A DNA stretch of 64,000 bases from Saxidomus purpurata (GCA_022818135.1 JAFMSR010000017.1:3588715-3652714); one strand, 5' to 3'; positions 12,272 through 23,340 are shown, counted from the stretch's first letter. A program made the numbers and translations. Notes: a model not told the origin generated them from the letters alone.

Positions 12272-13700
12272 GAAGTACTTGCGATTGATTCTATACGTGG
12301 TGAATTATTATTTATTTGTTCATAAAAAACATTGTACGCAATGCATTTGGCAATATACATGGCGGAAACGACATTTTCTTTTTTATTATGTTCGGTCCAT
12401 TCTACTATATACACGGTGCATACAGCATTATATGCGGTACATTTTTCATTACGATGATCATACTTTCCGGCATTCTCCGGAATTACTTAGCCGGAAAATA
12501 CCGAGTAAGCAGATAGATATAAATAGCGGTCACGTCATCAAGCATAGACGCGCTACCGAAATCCGTATCTCAATAACTACTGAATGTATTAAATTTTAAA
12601 CAAGGCTTCCAAGCCATCACACCCTATTTAAATAACTTAACTCTTTCTCACCTATGAGATACATATTTCCGCTCTTTTACCGGTGGTAGAAAACCTTACC
12701 CTTGACCGCTTACTCTCATTTTACGTAAATTATAAACAGCCAGCACATCACATAAAAATCGAAAAATGACTGTAAAATTTTTATTTTTGAAATAAACATA
12801 GCGTTGTTGGTATTCATTTTCTTAGTTAGATCATTTTCTATCCATCTATAGCAGTTTTGAAGTAAAATTCGAGAAAAAGTTGATTTCATTTTTTCATCCC
12901 CATCCTGTTTTTACACTTGCGTTATATGATATGCCGAGTTTTTACTATACGGTCAAGGCAAACACTATTAACGGTGGTATCTTCTATTCCAAAGTCAATC
13001 TAAACATTAATTTGAATAGGTAAAATTGAAGTTTACAGTTTTAAAGAATTGATTTGAAACAGCTATTTGATTGCACTGTTGTTTCTTGTATAATATTGGT
13101 TCGCAGTGTTTGTTTCTTTTTTTTATTCAATGCAGATTTTAACAGGGAATTATGTTTGAATTGTTTTGTGTAGCGGATAGAGAGTGCTTCGGCTCAAGTA
13201 GGTATTACTGTGCAATACACGGAATAAAATAGAATAATGTAACGAGAAAGAATCACTCTTGTCCCTGCGATGAAAATGCGATTAAAACGGTGAGAAAATA
13301 AATCTACCATGTCCATTGAGTTGTGGATTAGGAAATCCCGTCCTCGTGTTGAGATACGTCGCAAAAAAATCGGCAGAGCCTCGTTTTTTGGACGTATCTC
13401 AGCCCTCTGATGGGATTTCATTATCCACAACTCATGAACATGCTAGATTCACTTTATCTTGCAGATAATGCAAAGCATGGCCCCTTTTTTCGACTAAGAA
13501 ATTCTGGTTAAAGTTTTGTATAAACTATATTAAAGTCCATATCTCAAATATGCAGTACTGTAGAAATATCCATGTGTTTTGTGACCACGCAGACGTACAT
13601 GCAGCTATTCGATGTTGAATGTACGGTGTCATGGCAAATTTTTCTTAGCTCACTCGATAATTTCCGCCGAGAGTATTTTTAGAGACTGTCTTTAACTATC
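12272..13700. other. Sequence inserted between repeat blocks, with a hairpin
   Basis: No 21-bp units are visible beyond about 12,450 and no gene is recognised. Compared with the right arm, this interval looks like extra sequence of about 1.3 kb in the left half of the palindromic region. It contains the hairpin at 13,308-13,442. Confidence 0.5.
13308..13442. repeat. Long hairpin palindrome, 135 bp
   Basis: Left arm CATGTCCATTGAGTTGTGGA continues to GAGATACGTC. The right arm starts GACGTATCTCAGCC and ends TTATCCACAACTCATGAACA followed by TG. The arms are about 52 bp with scattered mismatches and a loop of about 30 bp. Similar in size but not in sequence to the hairpins at 10,958, 53,529 and 58,614. 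Confidence 0.85.
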
Positions 13701-13769
13701 ATCATCATAATTGGAAAAGCACCGCATATAATGCAGTATGTACAGCTTATATAGTTGTTTGGCGGTGCA

Positions 13770-13960
13770 CGACAATTCGTCGAAAGACACTCGATAGAAT
13801 ATGACATTAAACAGAAAGGACAGGTGGTAGAATGCGACATGTTAAAGAAAGAACAATTGATAGAAATGTTTTACTGTCGAATATTGTCGAAAACTTTCGA
13901 CGACTGGTCGAAAACTCTGAGAACTGAAAACGAAAGTAAGCGGGTACAAAATGTATACCG
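13770..13960 (+). repeat. TCGAAAGAC-type inverted repeat, left arm
   Basis: Begins ACGACAATTCGTCGAAAGAC and contains several spaced TCGA/CGAC motifs. It matches the reverse complement of about 14,490-14,640 (ACGACCATTCGTCGAAAGAC and following), more weakly than the other pairs. The 74-codon frame at 13,755-13,979 lies on it and has no recognised domain. Confidence 0.65.
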
Positions 13961-14489
13961 GAAGTACTCTAGACGTTGAACTTGATTCATTACAAAATCA
14001 AAATTAATCAAATTTATTTTAATCAATCAACAGTCACGCTGTAGGTCACATGCACTTTTCTCTTTGGTCAGTATCCCCGATATTCCGCTGGGAAATTGGT
14101 CATCAACTCCTTGTTAAGAAGCCTCGATGGGCATTCGTCTGATGTCGAAGCGACTTCCTTTAGCCTTGCCATTGCCTTTTGCACTTCTATCAGTGGCTGA
14201 TTAGGCCCATGGTTATGCTCAGTTTCCTTTAAAATCCTATTGTCAAAATTGGTAATAAGCTAATAATATTGCATAAAAAGAAATCAACAACAGTTCACTC
14301 ATTTTTCATACTCGTGCATAACTTTCATACTCACCATAGAAATCGTGCATAAAATGTGACTAGTTATTAAAAGATTAAATGGTCAAATCGCGCGAACATA
14401 TTTTAAGAAGTAAAAAGGAAATCAAATAGACCACCGATCAGTCATAACAAAAGGATAATAATCAGCTGCGACACTTAGTCGAAATAAAA

Positions 14490-14640
14490 TACACATCATT
14501 ATTCGGACAAGTGTCGCAGGTTAAAATATTTTTCGACCTTGTGTCGTACTCTATCAATTGCCAATTCGACCGCATGTCTATTCTTTTAATTGTCGTATTC
14601 TTTCAAGTGTCTTTCGACGAATGGTCGTAGATCCGTTGTT
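14490..14640 (-). repeat. TCGAAAGAC-type inverted repeat, right arm
   Basis: Reverse-complement partner of 13,770-13,960. The order of blocks (CGAAAGACAC, AGAATACGACA, CAATTGATAGA) is conserved, with indels. It lies just inside the 21-bp repeat right arm, as the left partner lies just inside the left half, so it belongs to the same palindromic unit. Confidence 0.62.
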
Positions 14641-14774
14641 TGGACCAAACATAATTAAAAGGAATTTACTGCATACAAAGTTGTTGACACCATGTATATT
14701 GACATATGCACCGCACATATTGGTTTATTATCTTAGTATAAGTAATATTTCACCACTTATACACTGAAACGAAA

Positions 14775-15131
14775 TTTTAAACATCTACCACATATATTAA
14801 TCAACATACAACGTATAAAGGTAAAACTACTGCAAATAATCAAAAAACCACCCCATGTATCGAAAAACTGACTGCATATAACGTTGTTTGTACTGCATAT
14901 AACGTTGTTGGTACAACATATAATGGTTGTTCTACTGTATACACACACTTTTGCACTGCATATTATTAAATAACCACCACATATAAAAGAAAAAGCACTG
15001 CATATCAGAAAAAAGTGACCCCATCTAAATATGCATGTACCATGTCAAATGAAATTTGTACCTCGTATACATAAAAATGCACTGCGTATAATACAATACA
15101 ACATAATAAGACAGTAAAGGCGTTCCATATA
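14775..15131 (-). repeat. Right arm of the long inverted repeat (pair at 11,885-12,271)
   Basis: Its reverse complement follows 11,885-12,271 block by block: TATGGAACGCCTTTACTGTC, then TCTTATTATGTTGTATTGTA, GTGGTGGTTATTTAAT, ACAGTAGAA and TTTATACGTTGTATGTTG. By eye the similarity is high with several small indels. It is made of the same degenerate 21-bp units in the opposite direction. Confidence 0.86.
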
Positions 15132-15138
15132 ACACTTT

Positions 15139-15282
15139 ATATCTCACATTATATGATGTGCATGCGATTTCCTTATACACTCTGCTTCCAGCATTATATG
15201 CGGTACTATTTTCTTTATATGCGGTAGATTCGTCATTGTGATGAGATGGTTCGGATATTACCGAACAATACCGATTATTGCC

Positions 15283-15283
<1 letters not shown>
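15139..15283 (+). repeat. Direct repeat of 9,931-10,075
   Basis: Shares ATCTCACATTATATGATGTG-like, CTTCCAGCATTATATGCGGT and GATGAGATGGTT blocks with 9,931-10,075 in the same orientation. The two direct copies enclose the palindromic region. Confidence 0.8.

Positions 15284-15284
<1 letters not shown>

Positions 15285-15320
<36 letters not shown>
15285..15320. repeat. (AC)n microsatellite
   Basis: An uninterrupted AC dinucleotide run of about 35 bp, directly after the direct-repeat copy, followed by a shorter interrupted AC tract to about 15,340. Confidence 0.95.
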
Positions 15321-15322
<2 letters not shown>

Positions 15323-15340
15323 ACGCACACTCGCACACAC

Positions 15341-16861
15341 ACTATAGGCCGCATATCGACAATGAAAAAATATTGACGTTTTCCATGATTATACTCTCTC
15401 CAGCACTGCCGGATTTTATGCAAAATCAGAAACATTTCTGGAAGTCGTATCCACCGTACCTTGGTCGTTTTAAATCCAGTACACCTTTGACATTGAAATA
15501 TGAAAATGTCTTACTCCACCCACCAATTCAATTCCATGCCGTTTTGGACACTTAGTTTCTTGCTGTTGGTATATAATGCAAAATTGTGGTGTTGCCATTT
15601 TACGGTTATAAAGGAGTATACATTCCTTTACTAATTATTAGGACTTTAACTACAATGTGTCACGCACCTATATACACATATGTGTATATAGATCCGTGAA
15701 TGTGTTATCATACTGTTATGGGAGTTTTTGTGTTACTTATCTTTAAGTAATTAAGGCGTTCTGTGACAGTCACATCTGTGAAAAGGGTGAAGGTATGGTG
15801 TAAACGAAAACAGCAGAACAGTATCAAAATGGAGACCGGGATTTTTCATATAATTTTACTGCACCATACCGGCAATATAGAAACATGTGGTATATCATGG
15901 AATCAAGATGCTACCCTGCTTCTGGTTACAGCCCATAAAACAAACATAAAGTCATCCAATCAAAAACGACATCTCGCGTGAGTTTGAATTGTTACCTACA
16001 AATCAAAACTATGATCTCGTAAAATCTCACGATATATGACTAACCAATCATGTTAAATATGCATCACAATGAACTTAAATGAGTGCGCGTGTCAGAAAGT
16101 CTCTGTAATTATTTGTCTTTTATTGGGCGACTTTTTCTTGATGTTTTTGTTCAAGTCTGTTTGAATAATTAATTTGGAGTATTATGGCACGTTTACACTT
16201 TTCATTAGTGAAACATTAATGAACGCTTTCATCTTGTATTGATTTTTATTGACAATAGGTATTCAATCGCCTGGTTAACTATGATCCTTTATTTTACGAA
16301 TCGATTAACGCAGACTTGTACATTTTTCAAAAAGGCTGCTAATGAATAGTTTTGGGAATCTAATGCGTTGTGGTATAAATAAATATCGTTAGTATACGTT
16401 AGAGACTTCGTTTTCTTGAACAAATGACTACAATTAAGGTCTGTGAAATGACAGATTTATTATCAATACCCCACCCAATAGTAAGCGATCAAATAAATAG
16501 TTCTGTTTTCGTGATACTTTGGTCTAGCTCATAATACTTAGTACAATTTTTCAAGCTGTTTCAGTTAAATAGCACCCACTAAACGACTGATGCAGCTCTA
16601 TGTTACTTTTGAAAGAATCTCTTCCATATGCAATTATTCTCTACTGCTTTGAATGTACACGCCTAATAATGTTTGCGCAACGTTAACTTTGACGTTAACA
16701 ACCTTTTAAAGAAATGGACGTCGGGCTTTTCTTTCAGTTGCGGATTATATGTCGGTTTCGATGAAAATGCTGTTGGAATTTATTGCAAAGCCAAATTCAT
16801 AAGCACTAACTAGAATACAATGTATATATATACAATGTATACTAATTTACTAGTATTTCGT
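15341..16861. other. Non-coding stretch with a perfect short palindrome
   Basis: No gene recognised. At 15,668-15,691 there is a perfect 24-bp palindrome centred on ACATATGT and flanked by TATA, which could fold into a cruciform. The rest is AT-rich single-copy-looking sequence. Confidence 0.5.
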
Positions 16862-17074
16862 CTCGATTATGAAAGAAACTCTTACAGCTTATATCAATCG
16901 CTGTCGAGATTCACGGCAGACGGAACCAACATCGAAGCCACACAGAGAGAAACAGAGAGAGAGAGTGTGTGGAATTAAGCCGCTTGCCTAAAGACACTCC
17001 GACCAAGACACTATTGGGGATCGAACCCTTGGTTCTGCTGACCTTGTGAGAACACACTGCGCTGTGGTGGCTCC
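16862..17074 (-). repeat. SINE type B, nearly full length
   Basis: Minus-strand copy. From the left on the plus strand it shows the tail complement (AACTCTTACAGCTTATATCA, then ATCGCTGTCGAG), the body (CTTGCCTAAAGACACTCCGA) and the B-box complement (GGGGATCGAACCCTTGG). It ends with the head complement GCTGTGGTGGCTCC. An AGAGAGAGAG tract replaces part of the body. Confidence 0.78.
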
Positions 17075-17840
17075 AATGAAAGCTGTAACGCTTATCATGA
17101 CGTAACTTCTTACTGAATCAGATTGCAAATGCATTATATCAAATAAATTTTCACATTTGAAGCCTAAAGAAAGTGTCTACAAACTTATCTGAAGTAGATT
17201 AAACAACTTTAATTATACCTCGATTTAGAAATATTTTATTTACATTCAACAAATAAACTTTAATTCATTGTTAAGTGTAATATGCGTACATTTTTGTATA
17301 TCAAAAATGACTTTTGTGCTAAACATGTCTTCTTATGGACAATTTAACAGTTTTTGTTGAAGTGTTTGCAAAATTGTTAATATGCAAATATTTCATACGT
17401 AGTCTAAAACGATACATTCTTAAGCCTGTGTCAATGGCGTCCCGGCGGGGGAAGTCAATACAATTGAACTAAATTACCATGTGCCAATAAGAAATATAAA
17501 CAGAGAAAGGAATTTTGACAGTTTTTCTCCTAGGGTCTAATTGTTATAAGATATCGGTCATATTTCACCCGGAGAGCGAAATTACATGCTTCCGTAGAAC
17601 TGTAAGACAGACCGATATACAATCTTGAAGGCTTAAGTCAGTGTCTTTCGAACAATTCAGTACAATTTATAACCATTCCTTATCGCGTAGGAAATGCTTT
17701 TCTTACAAGGTCGAAGATCTTCGCGTTTATTCGTCAGATTATTTCTTATGATGATGATTACACAGATACTTACGGCCTTAATTCCAGCTTGTTTTCTTAT
17801 TCATTACAATGAATCAGAATCTTACGGCATTATGACTTCA
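17075..17840. other. Non-coding stretch with no recognised gene
   Basis: AT-rich sequence lying between two SINEs. No repeat arm, tRNA or protein similarity was seen. Confidence 0.45.
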
Positions 17841-18100
17841 GCCCGTGGTCGAGTGGTTAAAATCGCAGATTTGAAGTCCTTTTTATCACTTATAGATTGA
17901 GGGTCATAAGTTCGAGCCCTCCTCTCGACCATGTATCTCTATGTGAGAAAGTTGGCAGTTTCTTACGGATGATAGGAGTCTCGTACTGGTTCTTCCCATG
18001 AACAATTGTTAGGTAAATTCCCCGCCTGTTAAAATGACCGAAACCACGGTTGGTACGAGCGTTAAGATCCTACAACAACTGACCATTGAGGCCCGGTCGC
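17841..18100 (+). repeat. SINE type A, fuller copy
   Basis: tRNA-like head GCCCGTGGTCGAGTGGTTAA with B box AGTTCGAGCCCTC, then TGTGAGAAAGTTGGCAGTTT, GTACTGGTTCTTCCCATGAA and a downstream block CGAAACCACGGTTGGTACGA. It shares head and body with the copy at 2,755. The D-arm-like GTGGTCGAGTGGTTA resembles Ser/Leu tRNAs, but the parent tRNA cannot be fixed by eye. Confidence 0.75.
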
Positions 18101-18687
18101 GTTCATAATAATGGAATATTACATAATTGTGACAACGTTCAAGAACATTTCTCTGGTGAAAAGTACAAATTAAGATATGAGAAACAATAGCATCGCCTGC
18201 GGGTGCCGGATGCTAGCCTGATTTTATCCTTTAATGGTTTATTTATTACCATTTTTTAAGTAATAGTGGTTACGGTTTTTCTACTTTTAGTAACAGTGAC
18301 CTCGACCCAAGGAGCCCCAAAACACAGTCCAGGTATTCCAAGTTTCAAAGTGATAGCGTTAAAAGTTGTAAGTCACCTAAACGCAAATCTTAAAAAATCA
18401 GACCAACTAAAAATGCCACGGTCCAAAACTGACTAATACCCCTCCCCTCCCCTATTGTATTACTCGAAAGCCAATTTGATATATTGAAGCACATTATCTA
18501 ACACTAACCCTATCTATTAATTGTTTGTGAAAAATGTGAAATCAATCTATCAAAAAATGAAAAAGCTATGTTCAATTCTCAAAATCGACCAAAATCCATC
18601 ATAATTCATGTTTTTTATCCCAAAAACAAGGTGACTCTCAGCAAAAATTTCACAAAATGTACCTTCATTAACATCTAAAAAAATGTA

Positions 18688-18759
18688 AGGTTCTACCGAG
18701 ACTTGAACTCGGATCGCTGGATTCAAAGTCCAGAGTGCTAACCATTACACCATAGAACC
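18688..18759 (-). tRNA. tRNA-Gln (TTG)
   Basis: 72-nt minus-strand cloverleaf. Acceptor GGTTCTA/TAGAACC, D arm with GTGTAATGGTTAGCAC, anticodon stem CTGGA/TCCAG closing CTTTGAA (anticodon TTG), T arm CCGAG-TTCAAGT-CTCGG. All stems pair. The downstream run of seven A on the plus strand serves as the T-run terminator. Its flank (TCTTCGCTCC, ACATGTTTACATATA) recurs beside the copy at 20,084, so the two arose by duplication. Confidence 0.95.
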
Positions 18760-18979
18760 TCTTCGCTCCAATACATGTTTACATATAATATGTACTAAAG
18801 TTAAATACATATAACATGAAAACAGTGATGTCACCTGGCGCAATCGATGACAGTTTAAGTGTAAATTAGTCTCATTTGAAAGATGTATGGTGGTTATAAA
18901 AGCGAAAACAATGATTAAATCTAAATATGTTTTGCATCACGGTATAGGATTAGTACAAAACGTTAAATGTAGAAATGTT

Positions 18980-19051
18980 TGATTCCGTCAAGATTTGATC
19001 TGAGATCGCAGGATCCAGAGTCCTGTTTGCTAACCATTACACCATGGAACC
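18980..19051 (-). pseudogene. tRNA-Gln (CTG) pseudogene
   Basis: Full-length copy by position, starting GGTTCCATGGTGTAATGGTT on the minus strand with a CTG anticodon. The 3' acceptor half has changed to TGACGGAATC and no longer pairs cleanly. The anticodon and T arms also carry substitutions (T-arm strand read as CTGAGATC on the plus strand side). Confidence 0.82.
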
Positions 19052-19693
19052 CATGATGATCGACGCCTGAGCAATTTAAACTTAGATACATGTACACATT
19101 TTAGCACATTTCCTCTACTTTCATGACCTCTGTATTATTATCTTTTATATATGCACCAGTTTTATTAAGAAACCCTTATTATCGTATTACAATATGGTCC
19201 CCTTTGAGACATCGTCAAGTTTGACTCCTCCTCGGTTTAAAATTAATAAAGATTAAATAAAACCAATGTATGTAAATGCAATTTATGCCAGAAATACCAA
19301 ACTGGAGCTGCTTTGTCGATGATTTAAGCTCTCATGATGGAAATATCTTAATTAAAATGAACATAAATCAAAATAAGGAATCTCTGTTTTTGGTAGAAAC
19401 TGGATAAATCTATAACTAAACACAGATTAAAGTCCCAGGACCACCAGAAGAGGTAGCTCTGTTTTATCAAGAAAGATATTGGCGGAAATGATATTGCAAA
19501 AAATAAAAAAGGCTTCCTGGTAACTCTTAAATGGTACTACGGGATAAAGTTCCACGGATATTTGAATTAAGGTTGTAGGATTCCGAACCCTGAATACATA
19601 ATACCATTTTAGGGGGTTTTGTCACAGGTTTGTAAGATGTCAAACTAATATATAATAAACTAATATAGTATTTTGTCTGCCACCTTAAGGAAT

Positions 19694-19765
19694 GGTTCCA
19701 TGGTGTAATGGTTAGCACTCAGGACTCTGAATCCTGCGATCCGAGTTCAAATCTCGGTGGAACCT
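19694..19765 (+). tRNA. tRNA-Gln (CTG)
   Basis: Identical over its 72 nt to the gene at 6,075, with all stems intact and anticodon CTG. It is the only plus-strand member of the cluster. A TTTT terminator follows about 10 bp downstream. Beyond it, a segment with ACACAGTTTAAATTGT is duplicated in tandem (19,788-19,860). Confidence 0.96.
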
Positions 19766-20083
19766 GATGATCTTCTTTTGCTGAAATACACAGTTTAAAT
19801 TGTGTTTTTTTTTTCAGTACAAATGCAACCATACACAGTTTAAATTGTTTTTTTTTCTGTACAACAGCACAACGAAACAATATGTAATCTAAAGCAAAAA
19901 TCTAATACCTGCAATTCTTAGCTTAGCTTTATAAAAAACCTAATACGCGATGAGCTGTCATGGGTTATAATATTACATATTACAACAGTCAAGTACAATT
20001 CTCTATAGAATAGTATAAATTAAAATATGTGAAAAAATGAAAATATTTCACAATTACATAATGGAACATCTAAAAATATTGTC

Positions 20084-20155
20084 AGGTTCTACCGAGATTT
20101 GAACTCGGATCGCTGGATTCAAAGTCCAGAGTGCTAACCATTACACCATAGAACC
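20084..20155 (-). tRNA. tRNA-Gln (TTG)
   Basis: 72-nt minus-strand cloverleaf with acceptor GGTTCTA/TAGAACC, anticodon loop CTTTGAA and T arm CCGAG-TTCAAAT-CTCGG. All stems pair and a short A-run on the plus strand acts as terminator. It differs from the 18,688 copy by one base in the T loop and shares its upstream flank. Confidence 0.95.
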
Positions 20156-21186
20156 TCTTCGCTCCGTCACATGTTTACATATACCATATACTAAATACAT
20201 ATGGCTATTGTAGTATGAACACGGTGCTGTCACCTCAGGCACAATCAATGATGACAGCGACATATAAGATACTCTCATTTGAAAAATATATATGGTATAA
20301 ATATTATAAAATATAAGACAAAATTTCAAAAAACACCTTACATCACATACTTCAACACTCTTTCCGAGTAAATAAAACGCATCAACTCAAATTTTTTATC
20401 CGAATAATTTGAAAGTGCACATGGGGATTTTAAAGTTAAATTGTTTTTCAAAAGAAGACGAATTTATCCAGAACTATTTTCCCAGTGCTAATTGACATCA
20501 CGCCAATGGTGCTATAAACCCACCCTTTGTTGATGTCGGATTATTTATAACACAAGAATTCATGCAAACGTGCATTTATCTGTTGTAGGTAAAGTCGAAA
20601 TTTGATAGGTATTGAAGTCACTTGATTGACACCTGGCGTCTGGTTAATTATTTAACTGTAGAAGCTATCACGCTGTAGGTAGTGGAGAAGATAATCAAAA
20701 TATTATAATATATATTTTGGTGTTTTTCAATCAATGCAAATATGGCAATATAAATAACATGTGCATTGATGTAATAATAATCACAAAATTTTACAACACC
20801 TTACGACTAAACTTTTTACTCTAGTTTTCATTGCTAGATTACCCAATAATTTACTTTAGATCACAAGCTTTCAAAAGTAACTTTGGTGGCATCTGACCAA
20901 ATGTAAACAAAGTCGCACAGCGATAAAGCCACAGACTTAAAAGCAAAGCTTTACATGATTTGTCTGTTTCCAAAAGAAAGACATTTTTATGCATAAAAGT
21001 TGATTTAAAAATTGATTCACATGAATAAGTGTTGAACTATATAACGCTAAAGGAAGAATACAACATTTCGTCATGCACGTGAAGCTAAAATACTGTCAGA
21101 ATTATAACCAGGTGGGGCTGACCGAACAAAAATGAAAAGCAATTAAAACAAACTACTACAGTTATAGAGAAGTTGGAGAAAAAATT

Positions 21187-21258
21187 AGGTTCCACCGAGA
21201 GTTGAACTCGGATCGCAGGATTCAGAGTCCTGAGTGCTAAGCATTACACCATGGAACC
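21187..21258 (-). tRNA. tRNA-Gln (CTG), one unusual D-loop base
   Basis: Full 72-nt cloverleaf with acceptor GGTTCCA/TGGAACC, anticodon loop CTCTGAA and paired T arm. The D loop reads TAATGCTTAGC instead of TAATGGTTAGC, so one of the near-invariant G18-G19 pair is replaced by C. The T loop also has a change (TTCAACT). This may weaken D-loop/T-loop contact and the A box, so function is less sure than for the other copies. Confidence 0.85.
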
Positions 21259-21806
21259 ACACACACTTACCAAATTTCCCTAATTCAAGTTTATAATAGT
21301 GTTACATGTAGTCCAGGATACTGTAAATGAAAAAATGTTATGAAATGAGTCTTTAAGAATGAATTTGATAATGAACCACTGGAATAAACAAGCTAGCTTG
21401 TCTGATCTGTAGTCGTTCGTTATTTTAATGAAGCTATATACTCTCTATAGTGACCTCATTGTCTTAAAGAACTGCTTTGATCAATTTCCGTTTATGGATA
21501 AGACAACAGCAGACATTATAAGACATGTAGTAGATACTTAATTTCTAACATAATTATGTTTTAATGGACAATTCAGAAAATTCAAAATGAATCCTGGTGT
21601 ATGTATCAAGGTACCCGGTATTGCAATCGACATCAAGCATCTAAGGTTCAGACACGCCCAGTATTTCCCGTCACTAAAACCTCTACCGTGTTGTGTCGAC
21701 AAAAGCTATCAAGTGTTTAAATAAATCAAAACAATACAGACTTCTAATAATATGCTGCTTCAACAGTTGAATGTATAACATAATCTTCATCTACATTGGC
21801 AAAATA

Positions 21807-21893
21807 AGGTTCTACCGAGATTTGAACTCGGATCGCTGGATTCAAAGTCCAGAGCAATTTATGCTCAATTGCTTGTGCATTACACCATCGACC
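21807..21893 (-). pseudogene. tRNA-Gln (TTG) pseudogene with internal insertion
   Basis: The T arm and anticodon arm are intact (TTG anticodon). The D-arm side is disrupted by about 15 extra bases containing CAATTTATGCTCAATTG, and the 5' acceptor strand is lost (CGACCG in place of AGAACC). Confidence 0.85.
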
Positions 21894-22011
21894 GTTCACG
21901 CTAGCTTAAAGGGAGTATTAGAAATTCGAACGATATAATATCAAATGGAGAAATAAAAAAGTGCAAATTTTTGATATAGTACTAATCATTTACATTGTTT
22001 GGCAACAACAA

Positions 22012-22075
22012 CTACCAATTTGAACTCGATGGCTGGTATTCCAAGTAGAGTGCTGTAAGCATTACACGATTAAGA
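22012..22075 (-). pseudogene. Highly degraded tRNA-Gln remnant
   Basis: Recognisable only by order: ATTTGAACTCGATGGCTGG, CCAAGTAGAGTGCTGTAAG and CATTACACGAT align with the tRNA-Gln plus-strand view, with several indels. Both acceptor strands are gone. Confidence 0.6.
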
Positions 22076-22163
22076 ATACATCTTGCTAGAATACCAAGGA
22101 TAATATAATAGATTTAAATTTAAGAGAGTTTGCTATAATACAACTATTAAAGTATAGAAGGGT

Positions 22164-22224
22164 AGGTCCACAGATATTTGAACTAGGATCCAGTCCTGAG
22201 TGCTAACCATTACACCATGGAACC
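22164..22224 (-). pseudogene. tRNA-Gln pseudogene lacking the anticodon arm
   Basis: 61 nt. The acceptor 5' strand and D arm are intact (GGTTCCATGGTGTAATGGTT on the minus strand). About 11 bases are missing across the anticodon region, and the T arm is altered (ATATTTGAACTAGGATCC on the plus strand). Confidence 0.85.
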
Positions 22225-22764
22225 AGATGCTCTAACCAATGTTCCCAAAGGTGTAATATTTAGTTCAGATACTGTAAATGAAAATACTGTAATAAATGAG
22301 TCTTTAAGAATGAATTTGATATGGAACTATTGGAACATGAAAGCTTTCTGATCCGGAATCGTTCGCCTTTGTACGACTGGAGGGATGTACCATTTATAAA
22401 ATGCAGATATATACTTTTATATTGTTATATTGACTTGAATGTTTTAAAGAACTGGGTTGATTATTTTCATTAATGAATAGGAAAATAGTGGACATATATT
22501 AAACAAACAGTGGATACTTGGTTTCTAACGTAGTTTCAAAATCTATAACAAATCATGGTGTATGTGTTAAGGTACCAGAGTCAAAAACAGACACCAAGTC
22601 TCTAAGGTCAAGGTGCACACTGTGTTTCCAACCAAAACAACTCGACAACTTCAATACAGTTTTGTGAATGTTTTCACTGGAATGTAGTAAATAAATACAA
22701 CACAAACTTCCAGTTACTATCAGCTGAATTGAATAACAGTATCTGCATCTACACTGGCAAAATA

Positions 22765-22836
22765 AGGTTCTACCGAGATTTGAACTCGGATCTCTGTTTT
22801 CAAAGTCCGGAGTGCTAACCATAACACCATAGAACC
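22765..22836 (-). pseudogene. tRNA-Gln (TTG) copy with a broken anticodon stem
   Basis: Full 72-nt length with intact acceptor and T arms and a TTG anticodon. The anticodon stem strands read CCGGA and AACAG and no longer pair, and the A box carries a substitution (GTGTTATGG). Probably a recent pseudogene. Confidence 0.75.
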
Positions 22837-23340
22837 GATCACGCTGGTAGATGGAGACAAAAGAATTAAAATATGATACATGTACATACATGTTTTTAAA
22901 TCTTTAAATACCAGATTAGTACAGCAATTAATATCCCAAATATGGAAATATGAGTCTTGCAAAGTCAATGCTTCATTACCTTTTGCAATAAACTTCTTAA
23001 ATCAAGTGTCCGTGCTAGATTTAGCAAGAACCTAGTTAAATCACGAGTTTTCGTTCAGACATGCAGCATCTGACGAAGTATGAACAAAATCCGACATTAA
23101 TAAAGCAGCAGACTGAGAGAAAAGTTTTGTTCATTTCGCTTATTTCTAAAAGAAATACTTTTTACTTCTGCATAAAACTTGATATATAGGAATATATAAT
23201 GCTATAGGGCGAACACAACACTTCCATATGCACGTGCATCTTAAAAGAGCTCTCATGATTATCACTGAACAGGTGGGTGCGAGCGAAAATGAAATGCAAC
23301 TAAAACTAACTATTACACATGAAGAGAAGTTGGCAAAATA

